From: an uncultured Massilia sp.
GTDB taxonomy: Bacteria > Pseudomonadota > Gammaproteobacteria > Burkholderiales > Burkholderiaceae
Assembly: GCA_946886065.1 (NCBI GenBank)
Contig: CAMPHU010000099.1
Location: 1 to 15,875 of the forward strand
Reading direction: 5' to 3'
Length of the DNA: 15,875 bases
A model generated the notes under the pieces. It was given only the letters and a program-made list of their open reading frames with translations, did not search any database and was not told the origin of the DNA. Positions 8,773 through 14,792 of this stretch are shown here, one piece after another. Each line of letters begins with the position of its first letter. Position 1 is the stretch's first letter. The position numbers and the translations under genes were made by a program.

Positions 8773-10224
8773 TCAGGGTTGCGGCCCGGCGCTGCCGAGC
8801 TGGAAGGTCGGGGCCGGGATCTCGTCCAGGCAGGACGTGTCGAGTTTGGCCTGCGGCTTGTCGAGGAATTCGCGCAGCAGGCGCGGCGCGCAGCCGAGCT
8901 GCGAGACGCCGTGGCCGGCGTTGGCCACCACGGCCTGCTGGGCGCGCGGCATGTACCTGGCCGCGCTGGCGGCGCGGTGCGGCGGCGTGACCGGGTCGAG
9001 CGCGCCGGACAGCAGCAGGGCCGGGGCCTCGATCGGCGTCGGCGCCGCCAGCGGCGCGGCCGGCACGTTCATCGTCTTGCACATGCCGGGGATCTGGGCC
9101 GCCAGCGTCTTGGTCAGCTGGCCCACGTCCTGCGCCAGCAGCGCGGGCGTCATGCGCGGCACGTCCTCGGCGCACACCACGGCCAGGTGCAGCAGCATCG
9201 ACATGCTGGCGTCCATGCCGAAGTCGGTGCTCAGGTTCTGGCGCGCGACGAAGGGCCCCCAGCGGCCCTGGCTGGCGCTGTGGATCAGGAAGGGCAGGCG
9301 GCGCGCGTCGGCCGGCGCATACAGGATGTTGTGCACGGTGCCGAGGAAGCGTCCCGCGGTCATGGTGAAGCTGACCGGTTCGGCGGTACGCGGGTCGGGC
9401 AGGGTCAGGGGAATGCCGCCGCGTTCCAGCCTGGCCACCAGCGCATCGAATTCGGCGCGCAGGGCAGGGAAGGCCTTGTGGCAGGCGGCATCCTTGGCGC
9501 ACTGGGCGAACAGGCCATCCAGCGCGGCCTGGGCATCCCTGGCGCCGGCGGGGATCACCTGGTCGGGCGCGGCCACGCCGTCCAGCACCATGCTGCGCAC
9601 GCTGGCCGGGAAGGCGCGGGCGTAGGCCTGGGCCAGGCGCGTGCCATAGGAGCCGCCCCAGAGGTTGACCGGGCCGTAGCGCAGCGCGCGGCGCACCTGC
9701 TCGAGGTCGCGCGCGCTGGCGGCGGTGGTGTAGGCGCTGTAGCGCGCCTTGGTGCCGCTGATGCAGGCGCGCAGCTCGGCTTCGAGCTGTTCTTCGCTCA
9801 TGCGTTCGTGCTCGGGCCTGCTCTTGCAGTCGAGCTTGCCCGACCGGCCGGTGCCGCGCTGGTCGATGAAGACCAGGTCGCGGGTGGCGCGCACGCGCTG
9901 CAGCGCCGGCAGCAGGCCCAGGACGTCGCTGCCGGCCTGGCCGGGGCCGCCGGCCAGCACGAACAGCGGGTCGGTGCGCGTGCCTTCGCGCAGCGCGGGG
10001 GCGACCGTGACATGCAGGGTGAGCGTGCCGGCGCGCGGGTCGGCATAGTCGAGCGGCACCGGCACGGCGGCGCAGCGCAGGGCTTCGGAAGCGCCGGGCA
10101 GGTGGCAGCTGCGCACCGTGGCCGCCGGCGCTGGCTGGGCCGCCGCCTTGGGCGCGGCGGCGCCCGCGGGGCCGGCCGCCAGCAGGGGCAGCAGGGCGGC
10201 GTATAAGACGAGTTGCTTCTTCAC
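8773..10224 (-). CDS. Secreted alpha/beta-hydrolase, tripeptidyl-aminopeptidase (TAP)-like
   Basis: The 483-residue product starts with a signal peptide (KKQ, then a hydrophobic stretch to about residue 21, and an Ala-rich AGPAGAAAP cleavage region). The mature part is an alpha/beta-hydrolase fold: oxyanion-loop GGPGQAGSD (92-100), DQRGTGRS (121-128), nucleophile S192 in WGGSYGT, acid D410 in SGALDP and base H438 in NAGHGVS. The TAP-like C-terminal domain surrounds the last two. Relatives remove N-terminal tripeptides or proline from peptides; several also act on other esters and amides. I chose the GTG at 10224 because AAGGAG sits five bases upstream; an ATG 15 codons earlier lacks a ribosome site and would spoil the signal peptide. 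It is the first gene of an operon with natA- and natB-like genes. No clear promoter was found. Confidence 0.88.
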   Translation of the reverse strand: MKKQLVLYAALLPLLAAGPAGAAAPKAAAQPAPAATVRSCHLPGASEALRCAAVPVPLDYADPRAGTLTLHVTVAPALREGTRTDPLFVLAGGPGQAGSDVLGLLPALQRVRATRDLVFIDQRGTGRSGKLDCKSRPEHERMSEEQLEAELRACISGTKARYSAYTTAASARDLEQVRRALRYGPVNLWGGSYGTRLAQAYARAFPASVRSMVLDGVAAPDQVIPAGARDAQAALDGLFAQCAKDAACHKAFPALRAEFDALVARLERGGIPLTLPDPRTAEPVSFTMTAGRFLGTVHNILYAPADARRLPFLIHSASQGRWGPFVARQNLSTDFGMDASMSMLLHLAVVCAEDVPRMTPALLAQDVGQLTKTLAAQIPGMCKTMNVPAAPLAAPTPIEAPALLLSGALDPVTPPHRAASAARYMPRAQQAVVANAGHGVSQLGCAPRLLREFLDKPQAKLDTSCLDEIPAPTFQLGSAGPQP

Positions 10225-10373
10225 TGAGTCTCCTTGATGTTGCCACGATGGTAAGTTGGCCCTCTTCACGGGGTCAATCTATTGTTTCGCTGCTGCATGA
10301 AAATATGAGTGTGGGGTAGCTCGGTGGAAACAATCTTGCGCTAACGCGTGAGAGAAAAGGAAAAAACGACAGC

Positions 10374-10417
10374 ATCCGGAGTGCGGATTGACGTGGCCAC
10401 CCCTGTTGGGCTATCAT
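10374..10417 (+). promoter_or_regulatory. Promoter of rplM-rpsI
   Basis: TTGACG (10388-10393) and TATCAT (10412-10417), each five of six matches to consensus, are 18 bases apart. The predicted start is near 10424, about 94 bases before the rplM ATG. A short dyad ATCCG-N5-CGGAT (10374-10388) touches the -35 and may be a regulator site, though it is short enough to be chance. The rest of the gap (10225-10373) is AT-richer and shows no gene. Confidence 0.75.
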
Positions 10418-10423
10418 CGTGGG

Positions 10424-10503
10424 CTTTCCGTTTGCTCAGGAAAAGACAATAAGGCAGAGTCCGCTGATGTTGGGGGCGGAACCACCATTTGAGCAATTTT
10501 TTT
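10424..10503 (+). promoter_or_regulatory. rplM leader with alternative hairpins, terminator-like (candidate L13 autoregulatory leader)
   Basis: The 5' leader can fold two ways. A 5' hairpin pairs TTTCC (10425-10429) with GGAAA (10439-10443) and puts TTGCTCA in its loop. A competing long-range stem pairs that TTGCTCA (10432-10438) with TGAGCAA (10490-10496), directly followed by seven T (10497-10503), which resembles an intrinsic terminator. Between them TCCGC (10460-10464) and GCGGA (10476-10480) form an inner hairpin. The ribosome site AGGA (10507-10510) and ATG come right after. L13 is known to autoregulate rplM-rpsI in E. coli; whether this leader does so by attenuation is inference. Confidence 0.5.
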
Positions 10504-10517
10504 ATTAGGAAGTCAAC

Positions 10518-10946
10518 ATGAAAACTTTTTCCGCTAAGGGCCATGAAGTCCAGCGCGACTGGTTTGTGATTGACGCGACGGACTTGGTCCTCGGACGTGT
10601 TGCCAGCGAAGTGGCACTCCGACTGCGCGGCAAACACAAGCCGGAATTCACTCCGCACGTCGATACCGGCGATTTCATCATCGTCGTCAATGCAGGCAAG
10701 CTGCGCGTGACCGGCACCAAGGCCACCGCCAAGACCTACTACCGTCACTCGGGCTACCCGGGCGGTATCTACGAAACCAACTTCCTGAAAATGCAACAGC
10801 GCTTCCCGGGCCGTGCCCTGGAAAAGGCTGTCAAAGGCATGCTGCCGAAGGGCCCGCTGGGCTACGCCATGATCAAGAAGCTGAAAGTGTACGCGGAAGG
10901 CACCCACCCGCACGCAGCACAGCAACCTCAAGCACTGACCCTCTAA
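10518..10946 (+). CDS. rplM: 50S ribosomal protein L13
   Basis: The 142-residue product has the standard length of bacterial L13 and its conserved sequence throughout, including [13 protein letters not shown] near the N-terminus, the [16 protein letters not shown] block at about residues 37-52, and GYPGG with ET and F in the middle. L13 is an early-assembling large-subunit protein that binds 23S rRNA. The ATG at 10518 follows AGGA with a seven-base gap. rpsI begins nine bases after the stop, the usual two-gene operon. Expression is probably set by the promoter at 10388-10417 and the structured leader. Confidence 0.99.
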   Translation: MKTFSAKGHEVQRDWFVIDATDLVLGRVASEVALRLRGKHKPEFTPHVDTGDFIIVVNAGKLRVTGTKATAKTYYRHSGYPGGIYETNFLKMQQRFPGRALEKAVKGMLPKGPLGYAMIKKLKVYAEGTHPHAAQQPQALTL

Positions 10947-10955
10947 GGAACTGAC

Positions 10956-11348
10956 ATGATCGGTAACTACAACTACGGCACCGGCCGTCGCAAGAGTGCA
11001 GTCGCTCGCGTGTTCATCAAGGCCGGCACCGGCCAGATCATCGTGAACGGCAAGCCGGCGTCGGAATACTTCTCGCGCGAAACCGGCCTGATGGTCATCC
11101 GCCAGCCGCTGGAACTGACCGGCAACGTCGAGCGTTTCGACATCAAGGTCAACGTGCACGGCGGTGGTGAGTCGGGCCAGGCAGGCGCCGTCCGCCACGG
11201 CATCACCCGCGCTCTGATCGACTACGACGCAGGCCTCAAGGGCGACCTGGCACGTGCCGGTTTCGTCACCCGTGACGCCCGTGAAGTCGAGCGTAAGAAA
11301 GTTGGTCTGCGCAAAGCACGTCGCGCAAAGCAATTCTCGAAGCGTTAA
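10956..11348 (+). CDS. rpsI: 30S ribosomal protein S9
   Basis: The 130-residue product is full-length S9, with [14 protein letters not shown] (residues 7-20) at the start, the [19 protein letters not shown] core and a basic tail ending in FSKR. That C-terminal tail reaches the anticodon stem of P-site tRNA. An AAGGA ribosome site lies in the nine-base gap after rplM. A double hairpin with a T-run follows the stop and closes the operon. Confidence 0.99.
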   Translation: MIGNYNYGTGRRKSAVARVFIKAGTGQIIVNGKPASEYFSRETGLMVIRQPLELTGNVERFDIKVNVHGGGESGQAGAVRHGITRALIDYDAGLKGDLARAGFVTRDAREVERKKVGLRKARRAKQFSKR

Positions 11349-11356
11349 TCGCTTAC

Positions 11357-11412
11357 ACAGCGCCTTGTGCGCTGTCGCAAAAGCCGTCCTCCGCAAGGTG
11401 GGCGGCTTTTTG
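11357..11412 (+). terminator. rpsI double-hairpin terminator
   Basis: The first hairpin is ACAGCGC (11357-11363) / GCGCTGT (11369-11375) with loop CTTGT and no T-run. The second is the terminator: AAAAGCCGTCC (11379-11389) pairs with GGGCGGCTTTT, ending at 11410, with one G-U pair, then TG and more T. It ends the rplM-rpsI transcript. Confidence 0.88.
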
Positions 11413-11463
11413 TTTTGGGCGTTTGCCGGTGGTTTTATATCTCTGGCCGTCCGCGTACGACGG

Positions 11464-11509
11464 GCAAACAATATTTGCATGGGGCGCCTGCAGTGCAAAT
11501 ATGCTTTGC
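11464..11509. promoter_or_regulatory. Two matching dyads GCAAA-N5-TTTGC, candidate operator pair
   Basis: GCAAA-N5-TTTGC occurs at 11464-11478 and again at 11495-11509. Both are 15-bp dyads, their centres 31 bp apart, about three turns of B-DNA. Both end in TTTGCA; the right copy also begins with T (TGCAAA). As a by-product, ATATTTGCA (11471-11479) is inverted as TGCAAATAT (11494-11502) around a GC-rich 14-base spacer. A weak TATATC (11436-11441) lies upstream. The arrangement fits a dimeric repressor or activator binding two sites on one face of the helix. The regulator is unknown. Confidence 0.5.
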
Positions 11510-11595
11510 ACGGCCAGCCCTTGACTCTGCCACTGGCGTCAGCCTTCACCATGGGTGTTCCGCGCAGTTCGCGCTTCAACGAAAGGAACGCTCCC

Positions 11596-12153
11596 ATGTC
11601 CCGCAAGACCCTGATCGCCGCCTCGCTGCTCGCCTTCTCCCTGGCTGCCCATGCCCAGGACAACCCGCTGGGCACCTCGCCCGCCTGCGGCCCCGCCCAG
11701 GATGGCAATCCGGACAGCCGCAGCCCGCACGCCGTCGTACAGGCCCTGTACGAGATCGTCTCCGGCCCGGCCGGCGCCAGGAAGGACTGGGAGCGCATGG
11801 ACAGGCTGTTCGCGCCCGGCGCCGTGGTGACGCCCACCTCGCACCGCGCACCCGGTTTCCAGGCGGCGCCGCAGACGCCGCGCCAGTTCGCGGCCCTGAA
11901 CGACCGCCTGCTGGGCCAGCGCGGCTTCTTCGAGCGCGAAGTGGCGCACCAGGTGAGCCAGTTCGGCCACATCGCGCATATGTACAGCAGCTACGAGACG
12001 CGCGAGCGTCCCGACGGCCCGGTGCAGCGCCGCGGCGTCAACAGCCTGCAGTTGATGCATGACGGCGCACGCTGGTGCGTGCTCTCCATCACGTGGGACG
12101 CCGAAACGCCCGCCCATCCGATCCCGGCGGCGCTCGACCGCCCGGCCTCCTGA
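11596..12153 (+). CDS. Secreted NTF2/SnoaL-like protein
   Basis: This 185-residue protein carries a clear signal peptide (MSRKTLIAASLLAFSLAAHA, likely cut before Q21). The mature part resembles a SnoaL/NTF2-like domain: VVQALYEIVSGP and DWERMDRLFAPGAVV (near residues 48-79) form the opening helices and first strand, and later strands include HIAHMYSSYETR and WCVLSITWD. The family includes enzymes and ligand binders, so no reaction can be assigned. Two cysteines (near C33 and C160) remain in the mature protein. The ATG at 11596 was chosen because AAGGA lies eight bases upstream and it begins a signal peptide; the frame stays open further upstream without coding character. Two dyads lie 90-130 bases upstream. 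Its stop is one base from the stop of the opposing MerR gene. Confidence 0.75.
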   Translation: MSRKTLIAASLLAFSLAAHAQDNPLGTSPACGPAQDGNPDSRSPHAVVQALYEIVSGPAGARKDWERMDRLFAPGAVVTPTSHRAPGFQAAPQTPRQFAALNDRLLGQRGFFEREVAHQVSQFGHIAHMYSSYETRERPDGPVQRRGVNSLQLMHDGARWCVLSITWDAETPAHPIPAALDRPAS

Positions 12154-12154
12154 T

Positions 12155-12538
12155 TCAGGGCCCGCCGCCGCGGCGCTGCGCTTCCAGGAAAGCCAGGCGC
12201 GCGGCCGCGCTGTCGCGGATTTGCTGGAGGGCGTCGATGCGCCGGTCCAGTTCGCCCAGCTTGCCGTGATAGAGCGCAATGACGTCCCCGCAAATGCCGC
12301 GCAGGTCAGGCGGCTGCGGGCTCAGCATGGAGACCACCGGCCGGATCTCTTCCAGGGTGAAACCATTGCGCAGCAGTACGCGGATACGCTCGACGAACTG
12401 GACCGCCGACGGCTCGAACAGGCGGTAGCCGTTCGCCTGCCGGCTGGACGCCAGCAGGCCGGATTGTTCGTAATGGCGCAGCGAGCGCACGCTTGCGCCG
12501 GTCTGCTTTGCCAGCTCACCGATGGAGATCATTTTCAT
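12155..12538 (-). CDS. MerR family transcriptional regulator
   Basis: This 127-residue protein has the MerR winged helix-turn-helix at residues 3-70: ISIGELAKQTGASVRSLRHY (4-23), then E-S-G-L and NGYRLF in the wing. A dimerising coiled coil follows at about 80-122. There are no cysteines or histidines placed as in metal-sensing members, apart from a single C in GICGD, and the C-terminal part is too short for a large ligand domain, so the signal is unknown. Its start has no ribosome site: the -10 TATAAT lies six bases before the ATG, so a leaderless mRNA is likely. A second ATG two codons later (12532) is an alternative. It converges on the NTF2-like gene, which could be a target, but that is only suggested by position. 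Confidence 0.92.
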   Translation of the reverse strand: MKMISIGELAKQTGASVRSLRHYEQSGLLASSRQANGYRLFEPSAVQFVERIRVLLRNGFTLEEIRPVVSMLSPQPPDLRGICGDVIALYHGKLGELDRRIDALQQIRDSAAARLAFLEAQRRGGGP

Positions 12539-12544
12539 AAGGAA

Positions 12545-12572
12545 ATTATAGCGGCGGCGGCCCCGGCGGCAA
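12545..12572 (-). promoter_or_regulatory. Promoter of the MerR gene, predicted leaderless start
   Basis: On the minus strand, TTGCCG (12572-12567; four of six matches) and a perfect TATAAT (12550-12545) are 16 bases apart. Six bases (TTCCTT) separate the -10 from the ATG, which puts the expected +1 on or next to the A of the start codon. No ribosome site exists between them. Confidence 0.6.
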
Positions 12573-12605
12573 GCGGGGCGCCGCGGCGCGCCTTGCGAAC
12601 AAGAC

Positions 12606-12614
12606 TGTTAAAAT
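12606..12614 (+). promoter_or_regulatory. Extended -10 promoter candidate for argC
   Basis: TGTTAAAAT matches the extended -10 form TGn followed by TAAAAT (five of six). No matching -35 is found at normal spacing, as is usual for extended -10 promoters. Transcription would start near 12621, about 49 bases before argC. Confidence 0.4.
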
Positions 12615-12669
12615 TGCAGCCTTCAGCCTTGTCCCGGCAGGGGCCTTAACCATTACCGAAGGAAAGAAC

Positions 12670-13707
12670 ATGATCAAAGTTGGCATCGTTGGCGGAACCG
12701 GATATACGGGCGTGGAATTGCTGCGGCTGTTGGCCGTCCACCCGGATGTCCAGCTGACCGCGATCACCTCGCGCAAGGAAGACGGCCTGCCGGTCGCCGA
12801 CATGTTCCCCTCGCTGCGCGGCGTGGTCGACCTGGCCTTCTCGAGCCCGGACAAGGCCGACCTGACCCAGTGCGACGTGGTGTTCTTCGCCACCCCGCAC
12901 GGCGTGGCCATGGCCCAGGCCCCGGCCCTGCTGGCGGCGGGCGTGAAGGTGATCGACCTGGCGGCGGACTTCCGCCTGAAGGACCGCACTACCTTCGAAA
13001 AGTGGTACAAGATCGAGCACACCGCGCCGGAACTGCTGGAAGAAGCGGTCTACGGCCTGCCGGAACTGAACCGCGAAGACATCAGGAAGGCGCGCCTGAT
13101 CGCCAACCCGGGCTGCTACCCGACCACCATACAGCTGGGCTTCTACCCGCTGCTCAAGGCCGGCATCATCGATGCGGGCAACCTGATCGCCGACGCCAAG
13201 TCGGGCGTGTCGGGCGCGGGCCGCAAGGCCGAGATCGGCACCTTGTTCTCGGAAGCCAGCGACAACTTCAAGGCCTACGGCGTGCACGGCCACCGCCACA
13301 CTCCGGAAACCTCGGCCCAGCTGCAGCGCTACACCGACCAGCAGGTCGGCCTGATCTTCACCCCGCACCTGGTGCCGATGATCCGCGGCATGCACTCGAC
13401 CCTGTACGCACGATTGACCAGGGACATCGACAACGCCGCCCTGCAGGCGCTGTTCGAAGACGAATACAAGGACAGCGAATTCGTCGACGTGATGCCCTTC
13501 GGCTCGCATCCGGAAACCCGCTCGACCCGCGGCTCGAACATGCTGCGCCTGGCGCTGCACCGTCCGGAAGGGGGCAATACCGTGGTGATCCTGGTGGTGC
13601 AGGACAACCTGGTCAAGGGCGCGGCGGGCCAGGCCGTGCAGTGCATGAACCTGATGTTCGGGCTGGAAGAGTCGAAGGGCCTGAAGCAGGTCGCGCTGCT
13701 GCCCTAA
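12670..13707 (+). CDS. argC: N-acetyl-gamma-glutamyl-phosphate reductase
   Basis: ArgC reduces N-acetylglutamyl phosphate to the semialdehyde with NADPH, the third step of arginine synthesis, in the cytoplasm. The 345 residues are full length. The nucleotide-binding loop VGGTGYTG is at residues 7-14, the catalytic cysteine is C149 in NPGCYPT, and the conserved histidine cluster [10 protein letters not shown] covers H206, H208 and H210. The ATG at 12670 follows GGAAAG. The gene stands alone rather than with other arg genes, a common arrangement in betaproteobacteria. It is followed by a strong GC hairpin. An extended -10 lies about 60 bases upstream. Confidence 0.98.
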   Translation: MIKVGIVGGTGYTGVELLRLLAVHPDVQLTAITSRKEDGLPVADMFPSLRGVVDLAFSSPDKADLTQCDVVFFATPHGVAMAQAPALLAAGVKVIDLAADFRLKDRTTFEKWYKIEHTAPELLEEAVYGLPELNREDIRKARLIANPGCYPTTIQLGFYPLLKAGIIDAGNLIADAKSGVSGAGRKAEIGTLFSEASDNFKAYGVHGHRHTPETSAQLQRYTDQQVGLIFTPHLVPMIRGMHSTLYARLTRDIDNAALQALFEDEYKDSEFVDVMPFGSHPETRSTRGSNMLRLALHRPEGGNTVVILVVQDNLVKGAAGQAVQCMNLMFGLEESKGLKQVALLP

Positions 13708-13732
13708 GCGTTTCGACAACCCATCCTTGTGT

Positions 13733-13756
13733 CGGAGGGGCGCCGCCGCCCCTCCG
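13733..13756 (+). terminator. Strong GC hairpin after argC, no U-tail
   Basis: CGGAGGGGCG (13733-13742) pairs perfectly with CGCCCCTCCG (13747-13756) around the four-base loop CCGC, 25 bases past the argC stop. The stem is very stable but no T-run follows, so it is either a non-canonical terminator or a block against 3' exonucleases. The remaining gap to the bactofilin gene (13757-13877) shows no gene or clear promoter. Confidence 0.5.
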
Positions 13757-13877
13757 CACGACCCTGGCCGCACGTTGCGCAACCGCAACTCCCCCGACAC
13801 GACCTGGATCAAGGCGCACCCTGTTGAGCACGGTAAATTGACCGATGCACAGATCAACTTTCTACAGGGGTGGCGCT

Positions 13878-14273
13878 ATGTTCGGTCGACAAGCGAAAAG
13901 CGAAATTGACAGCCTGGTCGGCATTTCGGCCCGGATCGAGGGCGACCTGTGCTTCACGGGCGGCTTGCGGATCGACGGCGAGGTGCACGGCAACGTGGTG
14001 GCCGCAGACGGGGCCGACAGCATGCTGATCGTCTCCGAGCATGCCCGCATCGAGGGTGAGGTGCGCTGCGCCAGCCTGGTGGTCAACGGCTACATCGCCG
14101 GCTCGGTGTATTCGTCGGAACTGCTTGAATTACAGCCGAAAGGCCGCATACATGGAGATGTACACTACCGGCTGCTCGAGATGCATGGCGGGGCCTTGGT
14201 AACAGGGAAACTGACCCACGAACCAGCCGGCGAGCCGGTGTTTCATCTGGCCGACGCCGCGGAAAGTCTATAG
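13878..14273 (+). CDS. Bactofilin (polymer-forming cytoskeletal protein)
   Basis: This 131-residue protein is a bactofilin: short polar ends flank a right-handed beta-helix core (about residues 13-112) built from repeats in which I or V alternates with G, seen in LVGISARIEGDL, LRIDGEVHGNV, ARIEGEVRC, YIAGSV and GRIHGDVHY. Bactofilins polymerise without nucleotide at the membrane and position cell-wall enzymes or other proteins. I chose the ATG at 13878 because its product starts MFGRQAKSEID, matching the short M-F membrane-targeting end described for bactofilins. AGGGG lies upstream. An ATG 11 codons earlier is less likely. No peptidoglycan peptidase gene is adjacent, unlike some bactofilin loci. 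erpA follows 70 bases on, with its own -10 element. Confidence 0.94.
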   Translation: MFGRQAKSEIDSLVGISARIEGDLCFTGGLRIDGEVHGNVVAADGADSMLIVSEHARIEGEVRCASLVVNGYIAGSVYSSELLELQPKGRIHGDVHYRLLEMHGGALVTGKLTHEPAGEPVFHLADAAESL

Positions 14274-14305
14274 CGGGGTTGGCAGCATGACTTGCGCCAA
14301 CGGTC

Positions 14306-14311
14306 TATAAT
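14306..14311 (+). promoter_or_regulatory. -10 element for erpA
   Basis: A perfect TATAAT would start transcription near 14318 and give a leader of about 26 bases that contains the CAGGAG ribosome site. No good -35 is present at 15-19 bases, so an activator may be needed. The 12 bases TATAATGGCGCT are also found in front of coq7 (5522-5533). Confidence 0.5.
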
Positions 14312-14343
14312 GGCGCTAGTTGAATTTATTCAGGAGTTTATCC

Positions 14344-14712
14344 ATGACCGCAGTCGCCGAAGTGCAAGAGCACGACACGATCCCCACGCCGATCAACTTC
14401 ACCGACAGCGCCGCACAGAAAGTTGCACAGCTGATCGAGGAAGAGGGCAATCCCGACCTGAAGCTGCGCGTTTTCGTGCAGGGTGGCGGCTGCTCCGGCT
14501 TCCAGTATGGCTTCACCTTTGACGAAATCGTCAACGAAGACGACACCACGATGGAAAAGAACGGCGTCCAGCTGCTGATCGACTCGATGAGCTACCAGTA
14601 CCTGGTCGGCGCAGAGATCGACTACAAGGACGACCTCGAAGGCGCCCAGTTCGTCATCAAGAACCCGAACGCCACCTCGACCTGCGGTTGCGGCTCGTCG
14701 TTCTCGGCTTAA
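14344..14712 (+). CDS. erpA: Iron-sulfur cluster insertion protein ErpA (A-type carrier)
   Basis: ErpA is an A-type carrier that receives Fe-S clusters from the assembly scaffold and passes them to client enzymes. The 122-residue product has the three family cysteines: C50 in [11 protein letters not shown], and C114 and C116 in [10 protein letters not shown] near the C-terminus. The end SSFSA is typical. I chose the ATG at 14344 because CAGGAG sits eight bases upstream; an in-frame ATG at 14320 would lie between the -10 and the ribosome site and adds an unconserved MNLFRSLS. No iscS/iscU genes are in the window. A GC hairpin closes the transcript before the convergent anmK. Confidence 0.97.
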   Translation: MTAVAEVQEHDTIPTPINFTDSAAQKVAQLIEEEGNPDLKLRVFVQGGGCSGFQYGFTFDEIVNEDDTTMEKNGVQLLIDSMSYQYLVGAEIDYKDDLEGAQFVIKNPNATSTCGCGSSFSA

Positions 14713-14748
14713 GTTCCCCCAGGCCCCGGCGCACTGCCGGGTAGTCCG

Positions 14749-14776
14749 ACGGCCCGCATCCTGCGGGCCGTTTCCA
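14749..14776. terminator. Terminator between erpA and anmK
   Basis: ACGGCCCGC (14749-14757) pairs perfectly with GCGGGCCGT (14763-14771) around loop ATCCT, followed by TTCCATTTCC, a poor but usable T-rich tail for erpA. The same stem lies 22 bases past the anmK stop on the other strand and may serve both genes. Confidence 0.7.
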
Positions 14777-14792
14777 TTTCCGGGCCCGGTTC

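Noticed and set aside
10249..10277. TTGACC (10277-10272) with TTACCA 17 bases on as a promoter for the hydrolase operon
   Set aside because: The -10 matches TATAAT at only one position, so only the -35 is convincing.
10341..11972. A 543-codon minus-strand frame across rplM, rpsI and the NTF2-like gene
   Set aside because: It runs antisense through two certain ribosomal protein genes and their terminator.
12646..13857. A 403-codon minus-strand frame opposite argC
   Set aside because: Antisense shadow of argC with no domain or ribosome site.
13838..13866. TTGACC-17-TCTACA as a promoter for the bactofilin gene
   Set aside because: The -10 is weak and the start point would fall within or after the ribosome site.
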